A DNA stretch of 64,000 nucleotides, taken from CAVYXK01 sp963772445 (GTDB lineage Bacteria; Pseudomonadota; Alphaproteobacteria; Acetobacterales; Acetobacteraceae). Made by a program: the position numbers and the translations under genes. The notes under the pieces were generated by a model. It worked only from the letters and a program-made list of their open reading frames with translations. It searched no databases and was not told the DNA's origin. Position 1 is the first letter of the stretch, and the number at the start of each line of letters is the position of its first letter. Below are positions 28,468 to 37,119 of the stretch, one piece after another. The DNA lies in contig CAVYXK010000015.1 of assembly GCA_963772445.1 (NCBI GenBank), forward strand, positions 310,001 through 374,000, in the 5' to 3' direction.

Positions 28468-28573
28468 GGTATCTTCCTTGCCCACAGAGGTTAGGGATAG
28501 CCCCGCCTTTTGCGGGCACGGTTGCATTCTGCGGGCGCTGGAGTTAACGCCCCGTGAAACGTCGGCGAAGTTA

Positions 28574-29659
28574 TCAGGTCGCCGGCAAGAATTTCGCCAG
28601 CGACAACTGGCTGACCGTGGCGATGATCTGGTACGAGGCCTGAAGTTGGGTCTCCACCAACGATACGTTCGACAGCGTGCTGGCCATGTTCGCGTCCTGC
28701 ACCGAAGAGACCTGCGAGGTCTGCGTGTCTGCGAGTGCGGTCTGGGTGGTGGTCAACGCGGCCTGGGCGTTGCCCAGCACACCGGCGTCCTCGGCCATCG
28801 CGCTGATGGCGCCGTTCAGGCTGGTCATGGTGTCCTGGACCAGAGCCAGGAACCCGGGCGCGCTCTGGTCCGTGCTGGTCAGCGATCCCACCGTCGCCAG
28901 TGCGCGCATCAGGTCGCGCATGTATGAACCGGTGGTGGAGCTGCCGGTCGAGGCCACCGAGGTGTTGGCGCTGGCCAGCAACCCCACCGCGACCGTCTGT
29001 GCTTGCCCGATCTGCACCTGGGGCATCTGGGCCTGCAGGGTCATCGCCGGCTGCGACATAGAAGTGGAGAAGGGCGAGGTACCGGCCGCGTTCGAGCTAG
29101 CGATCGCCAGCGTGGTTGCGGCCGTGGCACTGGCGCCCGCGGTGGCCAGGTTACCCACTGCGGCGGCGATCTGGGTGTAGAAGCCGGACGACAGGATATT
29201 GTCCGGGTCCGGCACCGGCGGATTGCTCGAATTCGCCCCGCTGAAGACGTATGTATCTCCGTTCGTCGTATCGAGCAGGTTGGCGACCTCCGTCAGCGCG
29301 TTCTGAGCCGAGGCGGCGATCGTCGAGACTTCGGAGCCGTTGGTTCCCTCCAGCCCGTAGAGCTGGGAATAGAGGTTGGACGCGATCTCTTGGATCTGTA
29401 TGGTCGTCTGCGTCACCTGCAGATTGCCGGTGGCGCTATTGATATTGTTCTGCCAGGTCTGCAGGCTGGCGATCTCGGGGTTGAGGTCGAGCGACAGCGA
29501 TGCGCCCGAGCCGAGGCCGGCGTAGGTGTCGGCGACCAGCCCGTCGCCCGCCTGCGCGGTGAGCGTGTCGAGCTTCTGCCGGATCGTCGCTCCATCGCTG
29601 ACCAAGGAGCTTAGCAGCCCGTAATCGGTCGGGCTCGCGGCATTGATCGAACCGCTCAT
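28574..29659 (-). CDS. flgL: flagellar hook-associated protein FlgL (flagellin-like)
   Basis: 361 residues starting MSGSINAASPTDYGLLSSLV. Coiled N- and C-terminal ends resemble flagellins (RQKLDTLTAQAGDGLVADTY; SVQDANMASTLSNVSLVETQ then LQASYQIIATVSQLSLAKFL). The middle has LLDTTNGDTYVFSGANSSNP, typical of FlgL (YVFSGxxT). FlgL is the second hook-filament junction protein. Its ATG overlaps the flgK stop as ATGA, so they are coupled. The 106-base gap to fliC could hold the fliC promoter; I could not pick a clear sigma-54 or sigma-28 site. Confidence 0.9.
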   Translation of the reverse strand: MSGSINAASPTDYGLLSSLVSDGATIRQKLDTLTAQAGDGLVADTYAGLGSGASLSLDLNPEIASLQTWQNNINSATGNLQVTQTTIQIQEIASNLYSQLYGLEGTNGSEVSTIAASAQNALTEVANLLDTTNGDTYVFSGANSSNPPVPDPDNILSSGFYTQIAAAVGNLATAGASATAATTLAIASSNAAGTSPFSTSMSQPAMTLQAQMPQVQIGQAQTVAVGLLASANTSVASTGSSTTGSYMRDLMRALATVGSLTSTDQSAPGFLALVQDTMTSLNGAISAMAEDAGVLGNAQAALTTTQTALADTQTSQVSSVQDANMASTLSNVSLVETQLQASYQIIATVSQLSLAKFLPAT

Positions 29660-30087
29660 CAGGCGGTCACCGCGCCCAGAAGCTGGTCGAACATCGCCTG
29701 CACGGCGCTCATCACCTTTGCATTGGCGCCATAGGCATTTTGCAGCGCGATCATGTCCGACATCTCGGTGTCCATGTTGACGCCGGTTTCATTAGAAAGC
29801 TTGCTTTGCAGCGTGCTCTGCAAGGTCTGCGCGGTGTCGAGCTGGCTCGTTTCTGTAGCGCTGTCTGAGGATTCCGCGCCGACAAGGGCGGTTGCGGTGC
29901 CCGCGAGGGTCGGTTGCGATTGATACGGTGCGTTCAGGTTGCCCGCCGGTCCCAGCCCCGTGGTGTTGAACGCCGGCTGCGCCCAGCCTTCCCGGCCTGC
30001 ATCATTGGGTCGCGGGTGGGTGCAAGCGAGCGCGACTTGCTTGCGGGCCGCCAGAGTCATTGGCGGTTGCTTGGCCCCTTTCGGCAC
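29659..30087 (-). pseudogene. flgK: flgK, C-terminal fragment only
   Basis: Only the last about 105 residues are FlgK-like: FNTTGLGPAGNLNAPYQSQP, TETSQLDTAQTLQSTLQSKL, SNETGVNMDTEMSDMIALQN and AYGANAKVMSAVQAMFDQLL. The NMDTEMSDMIALQNAY segment is the classic C-terminal signature of hook-associated protein 1. The first about 35 residues of this frame (MPKGAKQPPMTLAARKQVAL) are unrelated, and normal FlgK exceeds 450 aa, so a deletion has removed its 5' part. The junction (about 29980-30000) abuts the end of the CDP-diacylglycerol pyrophosphatase gene. Confidence 0.85.
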
Positions 30088-30853
30088 TGTTTTCGTGGGC
30101 TACGGCGCAGGAGTGATCTTGCAACTCCTCCGCCTCGCCACGGTTGCTGCTCGCGAGATCGGCGTGGCCGGCTAGAAGGTAGAAGCCTGGTTCGCCATCA
30201 GCGAACGTCGCGCCGCTGGCGAGCAGGGTCTCGGCTTCCATGTCAGACCGTGCGCCGGGAAGCTGATCCACCAGGAGTTGGAATGGGGTGGCGCCAGGCC
30301 GGTCCAGAGTTTCGACGCGCATCGCCTGATAGGGGTGGCCCGCGAGGGGGACCGGGAACGGTGCCCAGGCATCGCCAATCTCCGCGGCATGCTGGCGCAG
30401 CGTGTCGCGGACATCCATTCGGATGCAGTCGATGTGAATATGAAGCTGGTTCTGCGAGCGTCCGTGGATTGAATTGATCGCCAGCGACAGATCGTCGCGC
30501 GGCAAGGCACGGTTCGCCGCAGCTTCCACCAGGTTGGTGGCGTCCCATGCCGCCTGCCAGTAATTGGGAGCGTTGGGCGCCAGGATGGCCGGATCCTCGA
30601 TGCCGGTGACGCGGGCGGCCGGGATCAGCAGGAACTGCGTGGCGCCCTCGATGTCCTTCAGGATGGCGTAACCGCCCCTCCGGTTGACGGCGGTGCAGGG
30701 AAGCGGGACGCCGAATTGTGTCTGGTGCGGGACGCACTGGTCGTGGACGATCCGCCAGAGCACATTTGGGTCCGCCGCTTGTAGTCTCACCGAACCAGAG
30801 GCAAGGCATGCGACGGCTGCCGTCGCGGCAAGCCAATGGCGGCGTGTGAACAT
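30002..30853 (-). CDS. cdh: CDP-diacylglycerol diphosphatase
   Basis: 283 residues from ATG 30853 (MFTRRHWLAATAAVACLASG), with a Tat-like or Sec signal in the first 30 residues. The Cdh pattern is clear: LWRIVHDQCVPHQTQFGVPL, PCTAVNRRGGYAILKDIEGA, FLLIPAARVTGIEDPAIL, and the HIT-related catalytic segment SQNQLHIHIDCIRMDV. It hydrolyses CDP-diacylglycerol to phosphatidate and CMP at the membrane. Normal family similarity ends near AEELQDHSCA; the last about 30 residues read into the junction with the flgK fragment, so the native stop was probably lost in the same deletion. Divergent from mnmG. Confidence 0.85.
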   Translation of the reverse strand: MFTRRHWLAATAAVACLASGSVRLQAADPNVLWRIVHDQCVPHQTQFGVPLPCTAVNRRGGYAILKDIEGATQFLLIPAARVTGIEDPAILAPNAPNYWQAAWDATNLVEAAANRALPRDDLSLAINSIHGRSQNQLHIHIDCIRMDVRDTLRQHAAEIGDAWAPFPVPLAGHPYQAMRVETLDRPGATPFQLLVDQLPGARSDMEAETLLASGATFADGEPGFYLLAGHADLASSNRGEAEELQDHSCAVAHENSAERGQATANDSGGPQASRARLHPPATQ

Positions 30854-30930
30854 AGGGCGGGATTCCTCAAGATCGGCGGTGTTCGCGCAGTGTGATAAAC
30901 TCGTCAAGGCGACGAGACGGAGCAATAGTC

Positions 30931-32772
30931 GTGCGGAACTTCGACGTGGTGGTGGTCGGCGGCGGACATGCTGGTTGCGAGGCGGCGGCCGCCGCAGCCC
31001 GAGTGGGAGCGCGCACGCTGCTGCTGACCCACCGGCTGGACACGATCGGGGAGATGTCGTGCAACCCGTCGATCGGCGGCATTGGCAAGGGCCACCTTGT
31101 CCGCGAGATCGACGCGCTCGACGGACTGATGGGTCGGGCGGCCGATAGGGCAGGCATTCATTTCAAGCTGCTCAACCGCAGCCGCGGCCCGGCCGTGCGT
31201 GGCCCGCGCGCGCAGGCCGACCGCCGGCTTTACCGGCAGGCGATCCGGCAGCTCCTGGCCGAGACTGCAGGGCTGGAGCTGCGCGCCGCCGCCGTGGAGG
31301 ACCTCGAGGTCGGTTCCGACGGGCGGCTTAAGGCCATCATCTGCGCCGACGGGCGCCGCATCCCCTGCGGTGCGGCCGTGCTGACCACCGGCACCTTCCT
31401 GCGCGGGATGATCCATATCGGCGAGCGCCAGACTCCCGCGGGCCGTGTCGGCGAGGCACCCGCGGTCGGGCTGGCGCACACGCTAGGCCGGCTTAATCTA
31501 CCCTTGGGTCGGTTGAAGACCGGCACTCCTCCTCGGCTGGACCGTGGCACGATCGACTGGGACGGCCTCGCCCCCGATCCGGGCGATGCCGAGCCCGAGC
31601 CGTTCAGCTCCATGACCGAGCGGATTGAGAACCCGCAGATCGCCTGCCGCGTCACCGCGACCACGGCGGCCACACACGCGGTCATCCGGGCGAATCTTCA
31701 TCGCTCGGCCGTCTATGGCGGACAGATTGCCGGGCGCGGCCCGAGATATTGCCCCTCGATCGAGGACAAGGTGGTACGGTTCGCCACGCGCGAGCGGCAC
31801 ACGATCTTCCTGGAGCCGGAGGGGCTGGAGGACGACACCATCTACCCCAACGGCATTTCGACAAGCCTGCCGGAGGAAGTCCAACGCGAGCTGCTGTGCA
31901 CGATCCCGGGGCTCGAGCGGGCCCGGATGATCCGACCCGGCTACGCGGTGGAATATGACTACGTTGACCCGCTGGCGCTGCGGCCCTCGCTTGAGGTCCG
32001 GGCCTTGCCGGGCCTGTTCCTGGCGGGGCAGATTAACGGGACCACTGGCTATGAGGAAGCTGCTGCCCAGGGATTGATCGCTGGGGTCAACGCGGCCCGG
32101 CTGGCCGGGGGTGACACCCCGGTGGGGCTTGGTCGCTCCGAGGCTTACATTGGCGTGCTGATTGATGACCTGACCACGACAGGTGTAAGCGAGCCGTATC
32201 GGATGTTCACCTCGCGCGCCGAGTTCCGGCTGACGTTGCGGGCCGACAACGCGGACCTGCGGTTGACCCGGACGGGGATCTCCTGGGACTGCGTGCGATC
32301 GGAGCGGGCAGCGTCGTTCGCGCAATACGAAACCGAGGTGACAGCAGCCTTGGTGCGTGCTCGGTATGACGCCATGACAACGCGTAGCCCGACGGACGGA
32401 CGGCGCCGCACGGTAATGGAGCTATTGGCGCAGGACCACATAACGCAGCTCAGTGCAGCGTCGGTGTTCCCCTGGCTTAGCGAGCTTTCACCGCGGGTCT
32501 TTAGCCAAGTCCAGACGCCGGCTCGGTACGCCGGGTATTTGCGCCGGCAAGACGCGGACATCCGCGGCTTTCGTCGACAGGAGTCGGTATCGCTCGACGA
32601 GGTGGCGTTCGAGGCGATCGGTGGCCTGTCCGCGGAGGCGCGAGAGACGCTGATTCGGCATCGGCCGGCCTCCCTGGGCGCGGCCGCGCGCCTGCAAGGG
32701 ATGACGCCAGCTGCGCTGGCGGCGGTTGCGGCCCATGTCCGCCGGCAGGGGCGGGCCCGGGAGCCTGCGTGA
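30931..32772 (+). CDS. mnmG: tRNA uridine-5-carboxymethylaminomethyl(34) synthesis enzyme MnmG
   Basis: 613 residues from GTG 30931, with GGAG eight bases upstream; an in-frame GTG at 30892 is possible but gives a non-conserved extension. FAD-binding FDVVVVGGGHAGCEAAAAAA is followed by EMSCNPSIGGIGKGHLVREI, PRAQADRRLYRQAI, LTTGTFLRGMIHIGE, GRLKTGTPPRLDRG and LFLAGQINGTTGYEEAAAQG. With MnmE it modifies wobble U34 of several tRNAs. mnmE itself is not adjacent here, unlike in many alphaproteobacteria. Overlaps rsmG by four bases (GTGA). Part of the origin-proximal cluster. Confidence 0.97.
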   Translation: MRNFDVVVVGGGHAGCEAAAAAARVGARTLLLTHRLDTIGEMSCNPSIGGIGKGHLVREIDALDGLMGRAADRAGIHFKLLNRSRGPAVRGPRAQADRRLYRQAIRQLLAETAGLELRAAAVEDLEVGSDGRLKAIICADGRRIPCGAAVLTTGTFLRGMIHIGERQTPAGRVGEAPAVGLAHTLGRLNLPLGRLKTGTPPRLDRGTIDWDGLAPDPGDAEPEPFSSMTERIENPQIACRVTATTAATHAVIRANLHRSAVYGGQIAGRGPRYCPSIEDKVVRFATRERHTIFLEPEGLEDDTIYPNGISTSLPEEVQRELLCTIPGLERARMIRPGYAVEYDYVDPLALRPSLEVRALPGLFLAGQINGTTGYEEAAAQGLIAGVNAARLAGGDTPVGLGRSEAYIGVLIDDLTTTGVSEPYRMFTSRAEFRLTLRADNADLRLTRTGISWDCVRSERAASFAQYETEVTAALVRARYDAMTTRSPTDGRRRTVMELLAQDHITQLSAASVFPWLSELSPRVFSQVQTPARYAGYLRRQDADIRGFRRQESVSLDEVAFEAIGGLSAEARETLIRHRPASLGAAARLQGMTPAALAAVAAHVRRQGRAREPA

Positions 32773-33374
32773 GCGATGGTTCGACATCGAACTACGTTTC
32801 ACGTGAAACGCAGTTCGATCCCTTCGTCGACCTGCTTCTGCGGTGGAACCGGCGGATTAACCTGATCTCGCGGGCGGATGAGGCGTTCATTCACCAGCGG
32901 CACATCAACAACTCGGTCCAGCTTGCGCCGCTGATTCCGCCGGGCGTCGAACGGGCCATCGATCTTGGCTCCGGTGCGGGATTCCCAGGGCTGATCCTGG
33001 CGGCCATAACCGGCATTCCGTTCGACCTGATCGAGGCCGATCGGCGCAAAGCCGCGTTCCTGGGTGAGGCTGGCCGCCTTCTCAAGGCGCCGGTCCGCGT
33101 CCATTGCACCCGCATCGAGGCAGCGCGTCTCCCCCCTGCTCGCCTCATCACCGCCCGAGCCGTCGCCCCATTGCCGCGCCTGCTCGCGCTGGCAGCGCCC
33201 CTTCTCGTGCAAGGCGGATTGTGCCTGTTTCCAAAGGGCGCCGGCGTCGATGCCGAGTTGGCGCTCGCCGAAGCGCAGGGGCAGATGCGGGTGGACCGCG
33301 TCCCGAGTCGCACCGGCCCGAGGGCTGTGATCCTCCGCATCACCGAGCTCCAGCGCGCCGCACACCCCACCTGA
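32769..33374 (+). CDS. rsmG: 16S rRNA (guanine527-N7)-methyltransferase RsmG
   Basis: 201 residues from a GTG that overlaps the mnmG stop. FDPFVDLLLRWNRRINLISR is followed by the SAM-binding AIDLGSGAGFPGLILAAITG, LIEADRRKAAFLGEAGRLLK, TARAVAPLPRLLALAAPLL and LCLFPKGAGVDAELALAEAQ. It methylates G527 of 16S rRNA. The first 15 codons contain the parS palindrome (TFHVK-type region read as YVSRET). The C-terminal about 40 codons are partly repeated downstream at 33585-33709, a possible recombination scar. Normally this gene is directly joined to parA. Confidence 0.95.
   Translation: MSDGSTSNYVSRETQFDPFVDLLLRWNRRINLISRADEAFIHQRHINNSVQLAPLIPPGVERAIDLGSGAGFPGLILAAITGIPFDLIEADRRKAAFLGEAGRLLKAPVRVHCTRIEAARLPPARLITARAVAPLPRLLALAAPLLVQGGLCLFPKGAGVDAELALAEAQGQMRVDRVPSRTGPRAVILRITELQRAAHPT
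32795..32810. promoter_or_regulatory. parS centromere site
   Basis: CGTTTCACGTGAAACG is a perfect 16-base palindrome matching the ParB-binding parS consensus TGTTTCACGTGAAACA at the 14 central positions. It lies inside the 5' end of rsmG, close to parA-parB, as expected for a chromosomal centromere near the origin. Confidence 0.93.
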
Positions 33375-33690
33375 CGGCTCCGCTCCGATAGGCCGGACTG
33401 GAACGCAGGCCAGCAAGAAAGTGAAAGCGCAGATGCACGCGGATCGATACAGATGAACGCGGATAGAACAGGCGGCTCCCGAAATCCGTAGGACGACTTG
33501 GCAGATTTCGGCCCGCGGCTTGCCAGGGCGCGCGCCGCGAGCAGGATAATGCCATCCGGTTCCCCGCGCCCGCCCCAGACTCGAATCCGAATTGACGCTC
33601 GCCGCCGCGCAATGGCACATGCAGTGTGGATCGTGTCCCGAGTTCGCACCAGCCCGGAGGCTGTGATCCTCCGCATCACCGAGCTCCAGC
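33375..33690. other. inserted spacer with remnant of a second rsmG 3' end
   Basis: This gap separates rsmG from parA. From about 33585 to 33709 it repeats the rsmG tail: ESELTLAAAQWHMQ then VSR, and VILRITELQRATHPA, about 70 percent like the intact DAELALAEAQGQMR...VILRITELQRAAHPT, with small frameshifts. 33420-33475 holds CAGATGCACGCGGAT and CAGATGAACGCGGAT, a direct motif pair seen in dispersed bacterial repeats. The remnant overlaps the parA start. Confidence 0.75.
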
Positions 33691-34530
33691 GTGCCACACA
33701 CCCCGCCTGACGCCCCTCCCCCGCCCGTCAGGCCGCCGCGCATCCTCGCGGTCGCCAACCAGAAAGGCGGCGTCGGCAAGACGACGACCGCGGTTAATCT
33801 GGCCACCGCACTCGCCGCCACCGGCGAATTTGTGTTGCTGATCGATCTCGACCCGCAGGGGAATGCCTCTACCGGGCTCGGCATTGCACGCGAGGACCGC
33901 ACGCTAGGCGCCTATTGTGTGCTGGTCCTGCACACGCCACCCGTCGACGCGGAACGGCCGAGCGGCATTCCTAATCTCGCCGTGATCCCGGCGGAGCCCG
34001 ACCTTGTCGGCGCCGAGATCGAGTTGGTCGCGCTCGACCGCCGTGAATACCGCCTGCGAGATGCCCTCACGGCGTACCGGAACGGCGAGGCACGACACAG
34101 CTTTGTGCTGATCGACTGCCCACCCAGCCTTGGCCTACTTACGGTCAACGCCTTGGTCGCCGCCGACGCCGTCCTGGTGCCGCTGCAATGCGAGTTCTAC
34201 GCGCTGGAGGGGATCAGCGGGCTGATCCGCACCATCGATGGTGTCCGCCGCGGCCTCAATCCGGCCCTCCGCCTGCAAGGAATCGTGCTGACCATGTTCG
34301 ACAAGCGGAACAGCCTGTCCGATCTCGTGGCCACTGACGCCCGCAGCTTCTTTGGTCACGCGGTCTATGAGACCGTCATCCCTCGCAACATCCGTGTCAC
34401 CGAGGCGCCCAGCCACGGCAAGCCGGTGCTGCTTTACGATTTCCGCTCCCCTGGCGCGCAGGCCTATGTCCGGCTCGCCGGCGAGTTACTGCGTCGTGAG
34501 CGCCCCTTCCCGCCCGGGTGCACGCCATGA
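33691..34530 (+). CDS. parA: chromosome partitioning ATPase ParA (Soj)
   Basis: 279 residues from GTG 33691. Deviant Walker A NQKGGVGKTTTAVNLATALA starts near residue 23, followed by LLIDLDPQGNASTGLGIARE, FVLIDCPPSLGLLTVNALVA, VPLQCEFYALEGISGL and TVIPRNIRVTEAPSHGKPVL. ParA forms ATP-dependent dimers on the nucleoid and moves ParB-parS complexes to segregate the origin. The stop overlaps the parB start as ATGA. The start overlaps the second rsmG-tail remnant by 19 bases, suggesting that an rsmG-parA overlap was the ancestral arrangement. Confidence 0.95.
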   Translation: MPHTPPDAPPPPVRPPRILAVANQKGGVGKTTTAVNLATALAATGEFVLLIDLDPQGNASTGLGIAREDRTLGAYCVLVLHTPPVDAERPSGIPNLAVIPAEPDLVGAEIELVALDRREYRLRDALTAYRNGEARHSFVLIDCPPSLGLLTVNALVAADAVLVPLQCEFYALEGISGLIRTIDGVRRGLNPALRLQGIVLTMFDKRNSLSDLVATDARSFFGHAVYETVIPRNIRVTEAPSHGKPVLLYDFRSPGAQAYVRLAGELLRRERPFPPGCTP

Positions 34531-35381
34531 GCCTCCAGACCAGTCCTCGCCTAGGTCGCGGCCTTGCCGCGCTACTCGGCGACGCGGCCCTCCCCGCCGA
34601 ACTTGGTAGCGCCGGCATCCGCCAGATCCCGCTCGACCTGCTGGACCCGGGGCCGTTCCAACCGCGCGGGGCCATGGACCAGACGGCGCTCGCCGAGCTG
34701 GCGGATTCCATCCGCGCCCGCGGTATCCTCCAGCCGCTGCTTGTGCGACCGCATCCCGCCGCGGAGGGCCGGTTTCAGATCATCGCCGGCGAGCGGCGAT
34801 GGCGGGCGGCCGCGCAGGCCGGCCTACACGAAGCGCCGGCGCTGGTGCGCCCGCTTGCCGACAATGAGGCGATGGCGGCGGCGCTGGTGGAAAACCTCCA
34901 GCGACAGGACCTGAACCAGATCGAGGAGGCGGAAGGGTACAACCGCCTGCTTGAAGAATTCGGCATGACACTGGCCAGCTTGTCGGAGGCCGTCGGGAAG
35001 TCTCGCCCGCACGTCAGCAATGTGCTGCGGCTACTGAACCTGCCGCGGTCAGTGCAGGACGCGGTGCGATCCGGGGCCATCTCGGCCGGACATGCGCGCG
35101 CCTTGCTTGCTCATCCGGACCCGGAGGCCGCGCTGGCGGTGGTGCTGTTGCGCCGCCTGTCGGTGCGCCAGGCCGAAGCGCTGGCGGCGGCCAAACCGCG
35201 CCCCGAACCTACGCCGAAGGCGAGGGACCCGAATCTCAAGGCTTTGGAAGACGAGCTCACATCAAGACTGGGACTGCGAGTGGAGATCTCACAGGATGAG
35301 ATAGCCGGCACTGTGCGCATCCACTATCGGGATCTGGACCAGCTCGAATTTCTTGTCGCGCAGTTGCGGGCGGTCCGCTGA
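34527..35381 (+). CDS. parB: chromosome partitioning protein ParB (Spo0J)
   Basis: 284 residues from ATG 34527 (MSLQTSPRLGRGLAALLGDA), coupled to parA. The N-terminal CTPase domain shows QPRGAMDQTALAELADSIRA, GILQPLLVRP, AGERRWRAAAQAGL and ENLQRQDLNQIEEAEGYNRL. The HTH that reads parS is around TLASLSEAVGKSRPHVSNVL, and the C-terminal dimerisation domain ends DLDQLEFLVAQLRAV. The GRGLAALLGD start is the ParA-stimulating peptide. ParB loads at parS (32795) and spreads as a CTP-dependent clamp. Intact. Confidence 0.96.
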   Translation: MSLQTSPRLGRGLAALLGDAALPAELGSAGIRQIPLDLLDPGPFQPRGAMDQTALAELADSIRARGILQPLLVRPHPAAEGRFQIIAGERRWRAAAQAGLHEAPALVRPLADNEAMAAALVENLQRQDLNQIEEAEGYNRLLEEFGMTLASLSEAVGKSRPHVSNVLRLLNLPRSVQDAVRSGAISAGHARALLAHPDPEAALAVVLLRRLSVRQAEALAAAKPRPEPTPKARDPNLKALEDELTSRLGLRVEISQDEIAGTVRIHYRDLDQLEFLVAQLRAVR

Positions 35382-35509
35382 TGATCAGGGTAGGTGTGGC
35401 GGCAGGTTTCCTTTCCAACCATAGCTTAGCTGCCCAATGCGGAAAGCTGCCCGCCGGCAAGGAGCCCGATTATTCTCCAAGCCACACGTTCGAGATGTGG
35501 GGAATACGG

Positions 35510-36283
35510 CTACGAAGCGTAATCCGGCTCCTCTTTGTCGAGTACCCGGCGCCAGGCATCGAGGAACATGCGCGAATTATTGCGAGCCCCGCGCGGGCCG
35601 GTGTAGCGCTGCCGGTACTGGTCCGGAATTTGGCGTAGCTTCTTCCCGGTCATCTGCGCCGTCATCTGGTACATGCAGGTCCGCTCGGCGCTGTAAAGCT
35701 CGTCGAAGGCTTCCTCGACGGTGGGGCCCACCACGGTCACGCCATGCCCGCCCATGACCATGATGGTCTTGTCGCCTAGCAGTGACGCAATTCTGCCGCC
35801 TTCCTCATTGTCGTGGACGGGCTGGCCGCCCCAGTTGTCCGCCACCACCCGATCATTGAGGAAAAGGTTGTTGCCGTGGGCGAGCTCGAGTTGCGGGTCC
35901 TCGAGCATCGAAAGGGCCGTCAGGTATTGCGGATGGACGTGCAGCACGCAGGTGGCACCTGGGTTCTTCAGGTGGATGCGCGTGTGGATGTGGAAGGCTA
36001 CCTTGCGCAACTCGCCCTTGCCCCGCACCACGCGGCCGTCGAGATCGCACACGATCAAGGAGCTCGCGGTCAGTTCCTGGAACATGTAGCCACGCGGGTT
36101 GATCAGGAATAGCTGCGTCTCGCCGGGCCGCCCCGGTGGCAGCATCAACGAGTTGTGGTTGCCGATCTGCTCGTTCCAGCCAAGCCTGGCGGAGGCGCGA
36201 AACACGGCCGCCATGTCGCAGCGCAGACGCCATTCCTCTTGCTCGGCTTCCGTGTTGGTCAGGGCTTGAACGATCGCGGCCAT
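35510..36283 (-). CDS. class II aldolase/adducin-family protein
   Basis: 257 residues from ATG 36283. Fold hallmarks: RLGWNEQIGNHNSLMLPP (phosphate/substrate loop), FLINPRGYMFQELTASSLIV, zinc ligands in AFHIHTRIHLKNPGATCVLH and HVHPQYLTALSM, and the late histidine region MVMGGHGVTVVGPTVEEAFD. The C-terminal RTCMYQMTAQMTGKKLRQIP tail is found in the adducin-like subgroup. Zn-dependent aldol cleavage or epimerisation of a small sugar phosphate or hydroxy-acid is the family reaction; the substrate is not determinable. Convergent with parB. Confidence 0.88.
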   Translation of the reverse strand: MAAIVQALTNTEAEQEEWRLRCDMAAVFRASARLGWNEQIGNHNSLMLPPGRPGETQLFLINPRGYMFQELTASSLIVCDLDGRVVRGKGELRKVAFHIHTRIHLKNPGATCVLHVHPQYLTALSMLEDPQLELAHGNNLFLNDRVVADNWGGQPVHDNEEGGRIASLLGDKTIMVMGGHGVTVVGPTVEEAFDELYSAERTCMYQMTAQMTGKKLRQIPDQYRQRYTGPRGARNNSRMFLDAWRRVLDKEEPDYAS

Positions 36284-36678
36284 CTGTCTGTTCCAGTTCT
36301 GTGATGCGCAACACCGGTTACGGCGGTAGAATCCACGTTCCGGCAGTTGGATTTATACGATTGCGCAGGACGCCCGCCAAGGCCCCGCCCGCTCCGCCGC
36401 CGTATTCACATCTGGCGACGATCAGGTGCGTAACATCGTCTCGCCTTCGACATGGCGGCCTCCTCGAACGCAAATGCTCGGGTGTCCACCAAACCGGGTC
36501 AACTCCACGTGACGCGCTCGCCGCCGAATACGCACGTGCCCGCAAGCTAACGTCTCGCCGCGCAGCATCGTGAGGCCACGCCGATGACCGACCAACTCCC
36601 CACCGCCATCCCGTGGCGTGCAGGATGAGGCCGGTGTATCCCGGCTGTCCCCCGCCATCCTCACAACGGAGCTTTCCC
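36284..36678. other. intergenic, no gene recognised
   Basis: 395 bases between the aldolase-like gene and the NTF2-like gene, which are divergently oriented; presumably promoters for both. GTTGGATTTATACGATTGCG near 36345 is the most promoter-like stretch for the minus strand. No coding similarity. Confidence 0.35.
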
Positions 36679-37119
36679 TTGCGTGTCGAAGACAGGCTTG
36701 CGATCCAAGAGGTGATCGCGGAATATTCATATACATATGATAGCAACGACCCTGATGGTTTTGCTCAGCTGTTTGTCGAAGACGGCGTCTTCGAGGTGTT
36801 TGTTCCGGGCAAGACCGCTGCCGCGTTCGTGCTTCAGTCGCGAGCAGCAATTTATGCGTGGGCAAAGCAGAGATTGGAAAATCGCCGCGGTGCAGTCATC
36901 AGCCGACATCACCAAACGGGAATACTTTTCGAGGAATCAACCCCTGATGCCGCCAGGACGCGCACAATGGTCCTAGTAACCCATCAATTGCCGGGCGAAG
37001 CGTCACCCCGCCCAACGCTTACCGGCTCGTACCGAGATATTTGGCGCCGAACTGATACTGGATGGCAAATTGTTCGACGTTCTGCGCACGTCGATCGCGA
37101 GGTTGACTTATCGAAATAA
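36679..37119 (+). CDS. nuclear transport factor 2/SnoaL-like protein
   Basis: 146 residues if read from TTG 36679, which has GGAG seven bases upstream; the frame is open back to an ATG at 36613. The pattern LRVEDRLAIQEVIAEYSYTY, DSNDPDGFAQLFVEDGVFEV, HHQTGILFEESTPDAARTRT and DIWRRTDTGWQIVRRSAHVD is the SnoaL_4/NTF2-like fold, a cone-shaped beta barrel that binds or isomerises small hydrophobic molecules. The catalytic role is unknown. It looks intact. Confidence 0.8.
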   Translation: MRVEDRLAIQEVIAEYSYTYDSNDPDGFAQLFVEDGVFEVFVPGKTAAAFVLQSRAAIYAWAKQRLENRRGAVISRHHQTGILFEESTPDAARTRTMVLVTHQLPGEASPRPTLTGSYRDIWRRTDTGWQIVRRSAHVDREVDLSK

